DNA of 64,000 nucleotides. Source: Bryobacter sp964387685 (GTDB taxonomy: Bacteria; Acidobacteriota; Terriglobia; Bryobacterales; Bryobacteraceae). A program made the translations under genes and the position numbers. Shown here one piece after another: positions 43,228 to 51,259 of this stretch. Within the stretch, counting starts at the first letter, position 1, and each line of letters starts with the position of its first letter. A model generated the notes under the pieces. The model searched no databases. It was not told the origin of the DNA and worked only from the letters and a program-made list of their open reading frames with translations. The DNA is taken from positions 13,927-77,926 of the forward strand of contig CAYLXK010000025.1 of NCBI GenBank assembly GCA_964387685.1. Direction: 5' to 3'.

Positions 43228-43720
43228 GTCACCTGCTAAGGGATGTGTTTTGGCGTGGGGATTATTCCCTCTGATTGTCGGCAACAGCGGGCTTTTCCCC
43301 CTTTTCGCCCAACGGAGCGAGCGATGTTCCGTGACTTTGGTGGCCAGAGAGGTGAACGGCGGCGGCGGCACGGTCGGCTTCGTCGTTTTTTCGTCTCCCG
43401 AAGGCTGGCCGAATCGGTACGACGAATCCTTGCGACGCACGTCGGTTCCCGCTGGGCGACAGGAGGTTTCGGCCACTGTGGACCTACCTGGCCCGGGCCG
43501 GATCGCCGTCGTTGCCTTACATGACGAGAACGGCAACAAGAAATTAGACCGGAAGGCAAGCGGCCGGCCCACGGAAGGATGGGGAATGTCGAGAGATCCA
43601 AGGGCGACGTTGAAAACGCCGAGTTTTGCTTCGGCCGCCGTGGACGTGAAGTGTGGCGACCGCGTCGAGTTGAAAATGCGCTATCCCAGAAAGAACGACG
43701 CGGAAAACGAAGCAAAATAA
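43226..43720 (+). CDS. DUF2141-domain secreted protein
   Basis: A 164-aa protein. The ATG at 43226 is preceded by GAGGAG seven bases upstream, better than an open start at 43184. A hydrophobic N-terminus ends near PLFAQ. The body carries the DUF2141 pattern (VVALHDENGNKKLDRKA, PTEGWGMS, SAAVDVKCG). DUF2141 proteins are small exported beta proteins of unknown role. Its start overlaps the divergent YHS start (shared CATG, 43225-43228). Confidence 0.82.
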   Translation: MSPAKGCVLAWGLFPLIVGNSGLFPLFAQRSERCSVTLVAREVNGGGGTVGFVVFSSPEGWPNRYDESLRRTSVPAGRQEVSATVDLPGPGRIAVVALHDENGNKKLDRKASGRPTEGWGMSRDPRATLKTPSFASAAVDVKCGDRVELKMRYPRKNDAENEAK

Positions 43721-43748
43721 ACGCCTCGAAGTTTGGCTCCGAGGCGTT
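43720..43748 (-). terminator. intrinsic terminator hairpin for gapA
   Basis: Arms AACGCCTCG (43720-43728) and CGAGGCGTT (43740-43748) pair perfectly around an 11-base loop. Read on the minus strand it lies 22 bases after the gapA stop and is followed by TTTATTTTG, a T-rich tail, which fits an intrinsic terminator. The same hairpin begins at the last base of the DUF2141 stop codon on the plus strand and may also stop that transcript, though without a T-run. Confidence 0.72.
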
Positions 43749-43769
43749 CTATCGTCTAACCGTTGGAAT

Positions 43770-44768
43770 TTAAGCGAGAAGGAAAGGAATCAAGTCCACG
43801 ACGCGGCTGGAGTAGCCCCATTCGTTGTCGTACCAACTGATGACCTTGACGAGGTTGCCATCGAGAACCTTCGTCATACCCGCGTCGATGATCGACGAGT
43901 TAGGATTGCCCTTCATGTCGGTGGAAACCACTTCGTCTTCGGTGTAGGCCAGGATGCCCTTGAGGGGTCCTTCCGCGGCGGCCTTCAATACGGCGTTTAC
44001 TTCTTCGGTGGTCGTGTTCTTTTCAGTGAGAGCGACGAAATCGACAACGCTGACATTCGGCGTGGGGACGCGCATCGCGTAGCCGTCCAGCTTGCCCTTG
44101 AGGGAAGGCAGTACAAGACCAATCGCCTTCGCGGCGCCGGTCGAGGTAGGAATCATATTGATCGCCGCGGCCCGGGCGCGGCGGAGATCCTTATGAGCAA
44201 AGTCGAGAACCACCTGATCGTTCGTGTAGCTGTGGATGGTGGTCATGCTGCCCTTCAAGATCCCGAAATGGTCATTGAGGACTTTGGCGAGAGGTCCAAG
44301 ACAATTCGTGGTGCAGGAAGCGTTCGATACGACGTGATGCTTGGACTTGTCGTAGGCGGCATTGTTGACGCCAAGGACGATGGTCACATCTTCTCCTTTG
44401 GCGGGTGCCGAAATGATGACCTTCTTGACGGAACCGCGCAGATGCTTAGCGGCCTCCGGGCCATCGGTGAAGCGGCCAGTGGATTCGACCACCACTTCGG
44501 CGCCGACACTCGGCCAATCGATTTGGGCGGGGTCTTTCGTCTCGAAAACGCGGATACGCTTGCCGCCGACGGTGATGGAGTCGGCGTCGTGCGTGACGTC
44601 GAGGCCAAGCGGGCCCAAAATCGAGTCGTACTTGAGCAGGTGCGCGAGCGTCTTGTTGTCGGTTAGGTCGTTGGTGGCGACAATGTCGATATTGGGGTTG
44701 CCGAGGGCGGCCCGAAAGACATTGCGGCCGATACGGCCAAAGCCGTTGATCGCTACTTTAATTGCCAC
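43770..44768 (-). CDS. gap: glyceraldehyde-3-phosphate dehydrogenase, type I
   Basis: A 332-aa GAPDH converting glyceraldehyde-3-phosphate to 1,3-bisphosphoglycerate. The NAD fold begins INGFGRIGRNVFRA, and the catalytic Cys is C152 in SNASCTTNC. The NDLTDN region after the second strand suggests NAD use. The start is GTG 44768 after AAGGAGAAG. The 3' end has its own terminator. Confidence 0.96.
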   Translation of the reverse strand: MAIKVAINGFGRIGRNVFRAALGNPNIDIVATNDLTDNKTLAHLLKYDSILGPLGLDVTHDADSITVGGKRIRVFETKDPAQIDWPSVGAEVVVESTGRFTDGPEAAKHLRGSVKKVIISAPAKGEDVTIVLGVNNAAYDKSKHHVVSNASCTTNCLGPLAKVLNDHFGILKGSMTTIHSYTNDQVVLDFAHKDLRRARAAAINMIPTSTGAAKAIGLVLPSLKGKLDGYAMRVPTPNVSVVDFVALTEKNTTTEEVNAVLKAAAEGPLKGILAYTEDEVVSTDMKGNPNSSIIDAGMTKVLDGNLVKVISWYDNEWGYSSRVVDLIPFLLA

Positions 44769-44838
44769 AGGGAAATCTTCTCCTTGCTGATTGAGGGAAT
44801 ACTCTTGAGGATAGCAAGGGGCTTGGTAAGGAGCGCGC

Positions 44839-45621
44839 CTACGGCGAGACAGGCCGAGGGCCGGAAACCGTCTGGCCGCCCAGGCCGGCGAAAGAGTCCC
44901 AAACCTTAATCACCTTGCCGTTCTCGAAGGTAACGAAGGTGATTTTGCCTGGGGCTTGCCCGTAGATCCAGTCTTCCTGGTCGACGCCGTCTTTAGCTTG
45001 GCGGCTCTTGGTGCGCGGCTTCCCGACGGCCATGATGACTTGATCGCGGTCCATGCCTTCCAGGACGCGTTTCTCTGCGATCGCGGCCTTCAGCGCAGGC
45101 GGAAGGCTATCGACATAGGATTCTGTCGCGCTGCGTTTATCGAAATCGAAAAGCGGCTTGAGCATCCGCTTCATTTCCGCCGCGTCGACCGCGGGAACGC
45201 CTTTGGGGAACTTGACCACGATGGCGGTGCCCAAAGTGGGCGTGCCACTGGCCCCATTGATAGGCGCGGTTCTGTTACCGGTGCCGACCTGCACATTGTC
45301 ATACCACCGGCGGCCGCTCTTCAAGCCGCCGTTAATTTCGAGCAGGATGCCGTCGTCGTGGACCGCGACTTTCGTGATCTGGATTTGATCGCCCACCTTG
45401 GCGGCCGGGCCACGTTCCTTGGCGGCCTCGTCCCAGTCCGCTTTATCGTACTTGCCGCTGACGTCATACTCGAGCGCTTTCTTGGAGCGGGGGAGCATCA
45501 ACTTCACGGTGGCGAATTCGGCGGTGAGGCCCCGAATGAGTTCCACGCGTTGCTCAGGGCTAAGCTTTTCGTTCCCCGCCGAAAGCAGGGCGGGCAGTAG
45601 CAAAAAAGCCAAATAACGCAT
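44839..45621 (-). CDS. exported protein with SmpA/OmlA-like C-terminal part, unknown
   Basis: A 260-aa protein from the ATG at 45621 (signal peptide LAFLLLPALLSAG), supported by AGGTAGGTG upstream; the open frame extends to 45774 without support. The C-terminal stretch EGMDRDQVIMAVGKP followed by WIYG resembles the small outer-membrane SmpA/BamE fold (GMTRDQVL motif). Residues before it hold a unique domain. It lies 22 bp after the CPBP protease gene. A lipid- or envelope-quality role is inferred. Confidence 0.65.
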   Translation of the reverse strand: MRYLAFLLLPALLSAGNEKLSPEQRVELIRGLTAEFATVKLMLPRSKKALEYDVSGKYDKADWDEAAKERGPAAKVGDQIQITKVAVHDDGILLEINGGLKSGRRWYDNVQVGTGNRTAPINGASGTPTLGTAIVVKFPKGVPAVDAAEMKRMLKPLFDFDKRSATESYVDSLPPALKAAIAEKRVLEGMDRDQVIMAVGKPRTKSRQAKDGVDQEDWIYGQAPGKITFVTFENGKVIKVWDSFAGLGGQTVSGPRPVSP

Positions 45622-45643
45622 AGTTACACCTACCTCTGTTCTA

Positions 45644-46498
45644 CTACTCTTCTTCGTTGAGAGAAAGGGCCTCTTGAATAAGGCTGGGCCGCTCGGTCTG
45701 AATTGGCGCCTTCCACAGGGCCCAGCCAAGCAATGGCACGACGAAAGTGCAAAGCAAGCCAGCCTCGGGCCCATAGCCTGCGCCGCTCCAGATTTCAGGA
45801 ATTCTCCATTTCAATTGCCAGCCCGTGGTGTTCATTTCGAATCCGCTGACGGGAACGCCGCATAGAGGCAGGGCCAGATTCCAACCATAGTGCACGCCAA
45901 TGGCCAGCCATAAATCGCCGCTGCGCAAAAAGCAGAGCCCGAGCAAGGCGCCCCAAAGGAAGGTGTTGAAGAAGCTAAGCCAATTGGAACCTAGATTCGC
46001 TTCGTGCGCCGCGGCAAAAAGCACACCGACGGGCAGGAGAGTGGCGAAAGCGCCTACCTTACTGAGCAACAATTGGAAAGCGTAACCATGGAAGAGCAAT
46101 TCCTCGCCAATCGCTCCGAAGAGAAGGAGCACGCTCACAAAGGCGACGCTGGCGGGTTGGAAGCTTTGGCCGGGTGTTTTCTCCCAGAAGGCAAAGCCTA
46201 GAAGCGCGGGAAGGAGAGTAACGGCGAGGGCGCTACCAAGGCCTCCCCCTAAACCCACGCCAAAGTTACGAAAAGACGCCGGGCGCCACGCCAGGCCTAT
46301 GTCGTTCAAGTTGCCCCGTTCAAACACGCGGAGGGCGATTCCGTTGGCGACGGCAGCAGCGGCAAAAACGGCCATGACGGCCTGGATCATCAGGCCCGCA
46401 AAGGACACGAGCACGGAAGCGATTTGCAGCGTGAGAAGGCCGGCAAAGGCAAAGATGCCCACGCGCAGCAGAATTCCAGAATGGCTTAGTCCGGGCAC
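45644..46498 (-). CDS. CPBP-family intramembrane metalloprotease
   Basis: A 284-aa multi-pass membrane protein. The conserved motif is GEELLFHGYAF with E132/E133, where the usual Arg of EExxxR is His137. Later His residues occur in FAAAHEAN and GVHYGWN. CPBP/Abi enzymes include the Ras-converting enzyme homologues and bacteriocin immunity proteins. The start is GTG 46498. It follows the GHMP kinase gene by 17 bp on the same strand. Confidence 0.8.
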   Translation of the reverse strand: MPGLSHSGILLRVGIFAFAGLLTLQIASVLVSFAGLMIQAVMAVFAAAAVANGIALRVFERGNLNDIGLAWRPASFRNFGVGLGGGLGSALAVTLLPALLGFAFWEKTPGQSFQPASVAFVSVLLLFGAIGEELLFHGYAFQLLLSKVGAFATLLPVGVLFAAAHEANLGSNWLSFFNTFLWGALLGLCFLRSGDLWLAIGVHYGWNLALPLCGVPVSGFEMNTTGWQLKWRIPEIWSGAGYGPEAGLLCTFVVPLLGWALWKAPIQTERPSLIQEALSLNEEE

Positions 46499-46515
46499 CG
46501 TATCGATACCAGCGC

Positions 46516-47523
46516 CTAGATCACAACCCGGACCTTGACACCTTCGGCGGCAACGCGAAAATCGAGAACTTTGGCGCCTAAACTGGCGGCGAGCGCGGAA
46601 ACGCGCTCCTTGGCTCCCTTATCCACGAGGAAAAACACACAGCCGCCCCCGCCGGCGCCACAGACCTTGGCCCCCAGGACACCGGCACGGCGGGTCTTTG
46701 CCACGAGCGTCTCAATCAGATCGGTCGTAATTCCAGGCGCATTCTTGCGGCGGAAGCTCCACTCTTCACGCAAGAGGCGGCCGGCTTCATTCCAGTCCGC
46801 CCGCTCGAGGGCGGCACGCATTCCAATCGCGATCGACGTGATCTGGTCAAAATTACGCCGGACTCTCTTATCGCCATCGATGTAGAGCTTGGTTACCTCC
46901 CAATTGTTGATGCCCGAATTGCGGGGTTCGCCGGTGTAGACCAGGACGCCCCGCGCCTCGAGTTCCTCATGGGAGACCTGGATCTCGCGGCGTGTTACGC
47001 CCTCGCAACTGAGTTCGACGGCGCTTACGCCGCCATACATAGCGGGGTAATAATCCTGGCAACCGGTAGGCACTTGGATTACCTGGGCCTCAATGTTTTG
47101 CGCAACCTCGCGGATTTTTTCAAGAGTGTACTTGCGCGCCGTGAGGCGGTTGAAGGCCGCGCCCAGCGTGACCAGCAGCGAGGAACTGCCACTGATGCCT
47201 GCACCGGCGGGCGCTTCACTGCGGGTAATAAGGTCGAAGCCGGTTTCGGGGCGGTACCAGCGGGCCGCACGGGCCAGCAGGGCTAAGCGGTAGCGATTTT
47301 CCCGGAAGAGCGCCTCGAAGCTGGGAAAGATCTCGCTCTTGCGCAAATCCTCCGCGGCAAGGGTAATTTTGGCATCGGCGCGAGTTTCGATGCGGGCGTG
47401 GGTGTAAAGATTGACCGCAAAATTTACGGTTACAGCGCCATCGTGATTCAGATAGAGGGGCCAGATGTCCAAGGTGCCGCCGGCGAGGTCCACACGGCAG
47501 GGAGACTTTGCGGTGATGATCAT
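46516..47523 (-). CDS. GHMP-family sugar kinase (heptose/galactose type)
   Basis: A 335-aa GHMP kinase. The ATP loop is APAGAGISGSSSLLV, the N-terminus has SPCRVDLAGGTLDIW, and the C-terminal motif is KVCGAGGGGCVFFLV. The substrate is probably a sugar 1- or 7-phosphate (such as D-glycero-D-manno-heptose for LPS), but cannot be fixed. The ATG at 47523 overlaps the upstream membrane protein's TGA (ATGA) and gives the family-typical start; an ATG at 47538 is also open. Confidence 0.82.
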   Translation of the reverse strand: MIITAKSPCRVDLAGGTLDIWPLYLNHDGAVTVNFAVNLYTHARIETRADAKITLAAEDLRKSEIFPSFEALFRENRYRLALLARAARWYRPETGFDLITRSEAPAGAGISGSSSLLVTLGAAFNRLTARKYTLEKIREVAQNIEAQVIQVPTGCQDYYPAMYGGVSAVELSCEGVTRREIQVSHEELEARGVLVYTGEPRNSGINNWEVTKLYIDGDKRVRRNFDQITSIAIGMRAALERADWNEAGRLLREEWSFRRKNAPGITTDLIETLVAKTRRAGVLGAKVCGAGGGGCVFFLVDKGAKERVSALAASLGAKVLDFRVAAEGVKVRVVI

Positions 47524-48047
47524 TTTGTCAATCGCCATATTCCCACAAAGCCAAGGGAGAGCCACAAGGAAAAGATAATTAGATCCCGGCTGGTTGTGCG
47601 CTCGGCGATCCACATTTTCCACTCATAGGGCAGGTAAGAATTCAGGTAGGCCAGCGCGGCCACAAGCAGAAAGGCTCCGCGTACGGCCAACCGCGCGCTA
47701 TCCTCGTGCCAACCACGCCGAATAAACCAGCCCGTCCAGCCCGTTGCGGCCAAGGGAGCGGTGAAGCAGATGGCCAGTGCGGCAAGCAAAACGCCAGACA
47801 CAGGCAATACAAACTCTGGTGCAGCGGCGCTGAAATTCATGGCGGCCAAGGCCACCAGGATCGTGGCAGCCGTCAGGCCCCCGGCCAGAAGAGGGCGCCC
47901 CATACTGGCGCCCAGGGGCCAGGCCAAAATGGCATAAGCCAGGATCAACATCGGATTGGCGAAAGCCAGACTCATGGACATCGGAATGTAAACGCAAAAG
48001 ACTGCGATCCAGACGGTAATTAGAGGAATCTTGGCCATCGCTATCAT
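47520..48047 (-). CDS. small 5-TM membrane protein, unknown
   Basis: A 175-aa protein with about five hydrophobic helices and no recognised family. Its TGA overlaps the GHMP kinase ATG, so the two are translationally coupled. Starts at 48047 and 48038 are possible; GGGAGGG lies about nine bases upstream of the first. Only six base pairs separate it from the divergent deformylase gene. Confidence 0.6.
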   Translation of the reverse strand: MIAMAKIPLITVWIAVFCVYIPMSMSLAFANPMLILAYAILAWPLGASMGRPLLAGGLTAATILVALAAMNFSAAAPEFVLPVSGVLLAALAICFTAPLAATGWTGWFIRRGWHEDSARLAVRGAFLLVAALAYLNSYLPYEWKMWIAERTTSRDLIIFSLWLSLGFVGIWRLTK

Positions 48048-48053
48048 TCCAGT

Positions 48054-48578
48054 ATGCCCTCCCGGCGAATCGTCGAACTTGGAGATCCCCTTTTGCGTGT
48101 CGCGTCCAATCCGGTTACGGATTTTTCGGGCGCGGGCATTGTGTTGGGGGACCTAGCCGATACGCTGCACGAATTCCAGCGGGGCCACGGCTTCGGCAGG
48201 GGTATTGCCGCGATTCAAATTGGCGTGCCGATCCGCGCGGTATACGTGGAAATTTATGGGATGCGCTATGAGATTTTGAACCCCCGGATTTCGTGGAGAA
48301 GTGAGGAGAAATTTCAGCTTTGGGACGACTGTTTTAGCTTTCCGAACCTGATGGTGGAGGTCGAAAGGCATTACGCGATCACGGTTGAGTACCAGGACCG
48401 TCAAGGGACGACGCGGTCGCTGCGGGCAGAGGCTGATTTTTCAGAGCTTTTGCAGCATGAAATCGATCATCTGGACGGAATTCTTGCCATCGACCGTGCG
48501 CTGGATCGGCGGAATTCGTTCATGACGCGTCGCGAGTACCTTAGAAGCAGAGCAAGTACAAACCTTAAACTGAGCTAA
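48054..48578 (+). CDS. def: peptide deformylase
   Basis: A 174-aa deformylase removing the formyl group from nascent N-terminal methionine. Motif 1 is GRGIAAIQIG (50-59), motif 2 carries the metal-binding Cys93 in WDDCFSFPN (the usual EGCLS is altered to DDCFS), and motif 3 is QHEIDHLDG with H135, E136 and H139. Overall the metal site is intact. No fmt gene is adjacent. Confidence 0.85.
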   Translation: MPSRRIVELGDPLLRVASNPVTDFSGAGIVLGDLADTLHEFQRGHGFGRGIAAIQIGVPIRAVYVEIYGMRYEILNPRISWRSEEKFQLWDDCFSFPNLMVEVERHYAITVEYQDRQGTTRSLRAEADFSELLQHEIDHLDGILAIDRALDRRNSFMTRREYLRSRASTNLKLS

Positions 48579-48659
48579 GGCGTTTTTTCGCACGTTCCCT
48601 CATAATTGGGGTAGCGCGTCCCGACGATAAAGCAGTTACAGAAGCAGAAAAGCGCACCA

Positions 48660-49031
48660 ATGCAAGAACGACGAGAAAACCCGCGCATGCTGTGCGCGGA
48701 CTTGGTCAAGATCGAATGGCAAGACCGGAGTGGCGCTGCCCATTCGGTTGTGGCCAATCTGGAAGACATATCCGCATCTGGAGCTTGTCTCCAACTGGAC
48801 GAAGACATTCCGCCCCAGACGCTCGTCCTTATTCGCCACGACAACGGCGATTTCCAGGGCCGGGTTCGCTATTGCATCTTCAAGGATATCGGTTACTTCC
48901 TGGGTATGGAGTTCGAGCCCGGCTATCGTTGGAATGCTCGACAGTTCAAGCCAATGCACATGCTGGACCCGCGCGCTTTGCAGCCTAAGAACGAAGAAGC
49001 GGCCTCCGAACCGGTATCGGTTAGCCACTAA
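48660..49031 (+). CDS. PilZ-domain protein (c-di-GMP binding)
   Basis: A 123-aa single PilZ domain. The RxxxR-type start motif is RRENPR at about 4-9, and the second motif DISASGACL lies near 37-45, together forming the c-di-GMP site. PilZ proteins act as c-di-GMP receptors for motility, adhesion or polysaccharide control. It stands alone, 81 bp after def. Confidence 0.82.
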   Translation: MQERRENPRMLCADLVKIEWQDRSGAAHSVVANLEDISASGACLQLDEDIPPQTLVLIRHDNGDFQGRVRYCIFKDIGYFLGMEFEPGYRWNARQFKPMHMLDPRALQPKNEEAASEPVSVSH

Positions 49032-49098
49032 CAATCCGTGCGATTTTTTGGGGCCGGGCGGGGAAAAGTGGTAGCGCCGCCCGAACCCGACCTTGCGC

Positions 49099-50364
49099 TT
49101 AAATCAGCTTGTACTGGCCGGGAACAGGAAGGGGCGAAGTCTCCATTTTGCGGTCGTAGGAAAACTCTTTCGGCTGCAAATCGAGCTGGGAAGCCATGAT
49201 GCGGTCCCAGGTGATTTCTTCACCGGTGTAGGCGCTTTCGCGAGCCATGATGCAAGTCATCGTACTCTCGGCAACGGCCATGGCGTGATTGACAAGCGGC
49301 CCTTCGCCCCGAATGCTTTTTACCAGGGCGAGATGCTCAGCTACATAGGGATTGATGTCTTTAGCTCCCAAATCGCGGCAATTGCTCTTGCCCTTGGAGC
49401 CGAGGATCAGCTCGCTGACGTTCGTATAAAGGCCCTTGGGAAACTGCCGGCAATAGCTGGATAGCTTCACGCCGCCCGGGTATTCGAAATCCGCCGCGAT
49501 GTGGTCGTAGATGTTGCCGTGGATTTCATCGTGAGGGCGCCAGGTTGCGCCTCCGGTTGCCACCACCTTAACGGGGTGAGCGCCCATGACCCAATTGACA
49601 ACGTCGAGATTGTGTAGATGTTGCTCGACAATTTGATCGCCGGAGATCCAAACGAAGCTGTACCAATTGCGATGCTGCCAGGTCATGTCGCCCCACTTCG
49701 GGTCGCGGCCCTTGGGCTGCTGGATAACCGGCGTTCCTACCCAGTAGGCATAGGCGGAGCGAATCTCCCCAATGGCGCCATTGCGAATCTTGTCGACCGT
49801 TTCGACGTATTCCCGTTGAAAGCGGCGTTGCGCTCCGCTGACCACGGTTAGCTTTTTCTCTTCGCTCTTACGGGCGGCATCCATGAAGCGCCGGACGCCC
49901 ACAGGATCCGTCCCGAAGGGTTTTTCACAAAAGACATGCTTGCCGGCCTCAACCGCCGCTTCAAAATGCGCGGGCCGATAGCCGGGCGGCGTGCACAACA
50001 TCACCAGATCGATTTCGCTTGCGATTAGCTTTTGAAAGGCATCAAAGCCGGTGAAGCGGTGCTCAGCATCGACTTGCACGCGATCGTGTGTCTTTGGATG
50101 GCGAGCAGCATCTTTGAGCCAGGACAGATTCGACTCGAGCTTATCTTCAAACAAGTCCGCGATCGCTGTTAGTTCGACGTTCGGGTCGGCGGTGAGCAAA
50201 TCCACTACGGCTTGACGGCCGCGGCCGCCCAAGCCTACTACGCCGGCTTTCAGCTTGGCGCCAGCCGAACCGCGTACCAGTTCGGGGCGAACGATCGTGA
50301 AAGCTCCGGCCGCCAGGAAAGCGCGGCGATCCTTCAGCGATTGCGTTAAATTAGAAAACTCCAT
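49099..50364 (-). CDS. Gfo/Idh/MocA-family oxidoreductase
   Basis: A 421-aa NAD(P)-dependent dehydrogenase. A twin-Arg-like segment (KDRRAFLAAGAF) at residues 11-22 suggests Tat export, followed by the Rossmann motif GVVGLGGRGRQAV, EKPFGTD near the middle and the C-terminal MocA region. The ATG at 50364 shares a CATG with the divergent DapA-like gene (50362-50365). A TTG at 50379 is the alternative. Secreted Gfo/Idh enzymes are frequent in Acidobacteria and Planctomycetes. Confidence 0.85.
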   Translation of the reverse strand: MEFSNLTQSLKDRRAFLAAGAFTIVRPELVRGSAGAKLKAGVVGLGGRGRQAVVDLLTADPNVELTAIADLFEDKLESNLSWLKDAARHPKTHDRVQVDAEHRFTGFDAFQKLIASEIDLVMLCTPPGYRPAHFEAAVEAGKHVFCEKPFGTDPVGVRRFMDAARKSEEKKLTVVSGAQRRFQREYVETVDKIRNGAIGEIRSAYAYWVGTPVIQQPKGRDPKWGDMTWQHRNWYSFVWISGDQIVEQHLHNLDVVNWVMGAHPVKVVATGGATWRPHDEIHGNIYDHIAADFEYPGGVKLSSYCRQFPKGLYTNVSELILGSKGKSNCRDLGAKDINPYVAEHLALVKSIRGEGPLVNHAMAVAESTMTCIMARESAYTGEEITWDRIMASQLDLQPKEFSYDRKMETSPLPVPGQYKLI

Positions 50365-51259
50365 GGCGGGCCATCTCAATCATATCGTGCCCTCTGGGGT
50401 ATACGCCGCCGCGATCACTCCTGCGCGGGCGGAGCCAAACCTGATTGACACTGCCGCCGCACTAGAGGTGATCGAGTTTCTAAATTCGAGCCAAGTGGAG
50501 GGCATTGCTTTGCTGGGCACCTATGGAAACTTTGTGCACTTCGACCGCGAAGAACGCGAGCGCTTCGTTGCTTTCGGCATCAAGCGAAGCCGGAAACCGG
50601 TGCTTGTAAACGTCACCCATTCCACGCTTGAACTAACGGCGCAACTCGCCGAGCATGCCAGTGACGCCGGAGCGGCAGCTGTGCTGGTCATGCCGCCCTA
50701 TTTCTTTCCCTACGCCGCAGACCGGGTGGAAGCATATTTTCGAGTTTTACGAAAGCGACTGAGTCTGCAGGTGCCCTTATTACTGGCAAATTCGCCCTTT
50801 TTCACCAGCCCGATTCCCGCTGAGGTAGCCGCGCGTCTCATGGGCGAGGGGCTCTATGCAGGGATTGTGGATGAATCGGGACAGGGGGATTATCTGACTT
50901 CGATTGCCAACGGCATCCTGGTCGTTGGGAATGATGCCGCCATCCGTGCGGCACGATGCCAATCGGCGGGAGTGGTGAGCGGGTGCGCCTGCGCCGTTCC
51001 GGAGCTGGTCAGCGCCCTGGACCGGGCTCTGCTCGAGCGGGACGCCGCTGGCGAGGCGTTGCTAGGTGGGCACCTCGGCGAACTGATGGCTTGGCTGGAT
51101 CGCTTTCCGGTTCCCTTCGGAATTATGGAAGCCTGCCGGCTGCGCAAAATGCCCGCTCGCCCGGATGGTTCCTGGCTTGGACACGCCCCGATCGAGGCTT
51201 TTCGCGATTGGTTCCTCAATTGGCTGCCCGTCGTTTTGCGCGATGCTAAGAGCTTATGA
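50363..51259 (+). CDS. dihydrodipicolinate synthase family protein
   Basis: A 298-aa DapA/NAL-type aldolase. The barrel starts at SGVYAAAITP, the Schiff-base region lies near GLYAGIVDES and the Thr-Tyr part is LLGTYGNFVHF. The ATG at 50363 overlaps the divergent oxidoreductase ATG within CATG, and the stop overlaps the decarboxylase ATG (ATGA). No other lysine gene is nearby, so this is probably a catabolic aldolase, not DapA itself. Confidence 0.8.
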   Translation: MAGHLNHIVPSGVYAAAITPARAEPNLIDTAAALEVIEFLNSSQVEGIALLGTYGNFVHFDREERERFVAFGIKRSRKPVLVNVTHSTLELTAQLAEHASDAGAAAVLVMPPYFFPYAADRVEAYFRVLRKRLSLQVPLLLANSPFFTSPIPAEVAARLMGEGLYAGIVDESGQGDYLTSIANGILVVGNDAAIRAARCQSAGVVSGCACAVPELVSALDRALLERDAAGEALLGGHLGELMAWLDRFPVPFGIMEACRLRKMPARPDGSWLGHAPIEAFRDWFLNWLPVVLRDAKSL

